Positions 32,937 through 33,108 of a stretch of DNA of 33,108 nt are shown here, one piece after another; position 1 is the first letter of the stretch; each line of letters starts with the position of its first letter. Made by a program: the position numbers and the translations under genes. Where the stretch lies: positions 654 through 33,761 of the forward strand of contig NZ_KV823565.1 in the NCBI RefSeq assembly GCF_001815985.1, in the 5' to 3' direction. Below the pieces are notes generated by a model. It did not search any database. It had not been told where the DNA came from and saw only the letters and a list, made by a program, of their open reading frames with translations. The DNA comes from Corynebacterium sp. HMSC27B11. GTDB lineage: Bacteria; Actinomycetota; Actinomycetes; Mycobacteriales; Mycobacteriaceae.

Positions 32937-33010
32937 CGCGGGGTGGAGCAGCTCGGTAGCTCGCTGGGCTCATAACCCAGAGGTCGTAGGTTCGAATCCT
33001 GCCCCCGCTA
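32937..33010 (+). tRNA. Initiator tRNA-fMet (anticodon CAT)
   Basis: The 74-base gene starts CGCGGGGTGGAGCAGC and folds into a full cloverleaf with anticodon CAT. It has both initiator marks: three G:C pairs at the base of the anticodon stem (GGGCTCATAACCC) and an unpaired first position (C1 opposite U72). The 3' CCA is not encoded (ACTA follows), so it must be added by the CCA enzyme. Confidence 0.95.
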
Positions 33011-33017
33011 CTAAGAT

Positions 33018-33060
33018 AAGACCCCTACCAGTGGAAACACTGGTAGGGGTCTTCTTTATT
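33018..33060 (+). terminator. Very strong intrinsic terminator after tRNA-fMet
   Basis: A perfect 16-base-pair stem (33018-33033 with 33038-33053) closed by a GAAA tetraloop is followed by CTTTATTTT. It begins eight bases after the tRNA. Nothing further is supported in the last 48 bases of the window. Confidence 0.95.
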
Positions 33061-33108
33061 TTGTGCTGAAATCGCCATTTGGGGGTTAAACGACAAAAGG
33101 GGACGCGG

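Overview
The window reads as chromosomal DNA of a high-GC Corynebacterium (Corynebacteriales). The evidence is a sigH-rshA pair beside a WhiB1/WhcE-type gene, a 24-codon bL37 ribosomal gene, an AdnA-AdnB helicase-nuclease pair, an HRDC-tailed UvrD2, and TANNNT -10 boxes placed a few bases before start codons (leaderless-style genes). From memory, the gene order follows the Mycobacterium tuberculosis Rv3223c-Rv3193c block, but several mycobacterial members are absent (moeB1, a DNA methyltransferase, nudC, mrx1, the Rv3197 ABC1-kinase gene, whiB7). The species cannot be fixed from sequence alone.

Layout. (1) 1-5359, minus: a giant surface adhesin, cut by the window edge. It has a signal peptide, an N-terminal head, Rib/YPDG-like domains, ten G5 domains arranged as a three-domain supra-repeat, and a Pro/Asp/Glu/Asn stalk. 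(2) 5674-7201: a stress-regulation island with sigH behind a clear SigH-type promoter, its zinc anti-sigma factor rshA, and convergently the tiny bL37 gene and whiB1/whcE. (3) 7848-11359: a small membrane protein, a membrane-anchored beta-propeller-like protein coupled to a DEAD-box RNA helicase (RhlE), and a DUF3107 protein. (4) 11382-24275, plus: a putative membrane-anchored zincin (DUF3152), a TIGR02569 protein with an acidic tail, adnA-adnB (double-strand break resection), a two-TM K+ channel with an RCK domain, and uvrD2. Three UvrD-type motors lie within about 10.6 kb. (5) 24388-32725: a proteolysis-flavoured block with a cyclodehydratase/E1-like zinc protein, a YgjP/DUF45 metallopeptidase, a Zincin_2 (DUF2342) protein, a PDZ-Lon Ser-Lys protease of the YlbL type, a PPA1309 protein and a large UPF0182 membrane protein. 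(6) 32937-33010: an initiator tRNA-fMet with a very strong terminator.

How the genes fit together. The left part handles thiol/redox and heat stress (SigH, RshA, WhiB1). The centre handles DNA break processing and unwinding (AdnAB, UvrD2). The right part is an actinobacterial set of little-studied proteases beside an E1-like protein of the type used to bind and modify ribosomal peptides. No YcaO gene or obvious precursor peptide is present, so a peptide-modification or quality-control role for this set is a hypothesis. Other points worth a look are an internal Shine-Dalgarno and start codon that would make a free RCK domain from the K+ channel gene, a perfect 12-bp inverted repeat inside uvrD2, and a long gene-free region upstream of whiB1 with a CRP/GlxR-like site. 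No insertion sequence, prophage or CRISPR array was seen.
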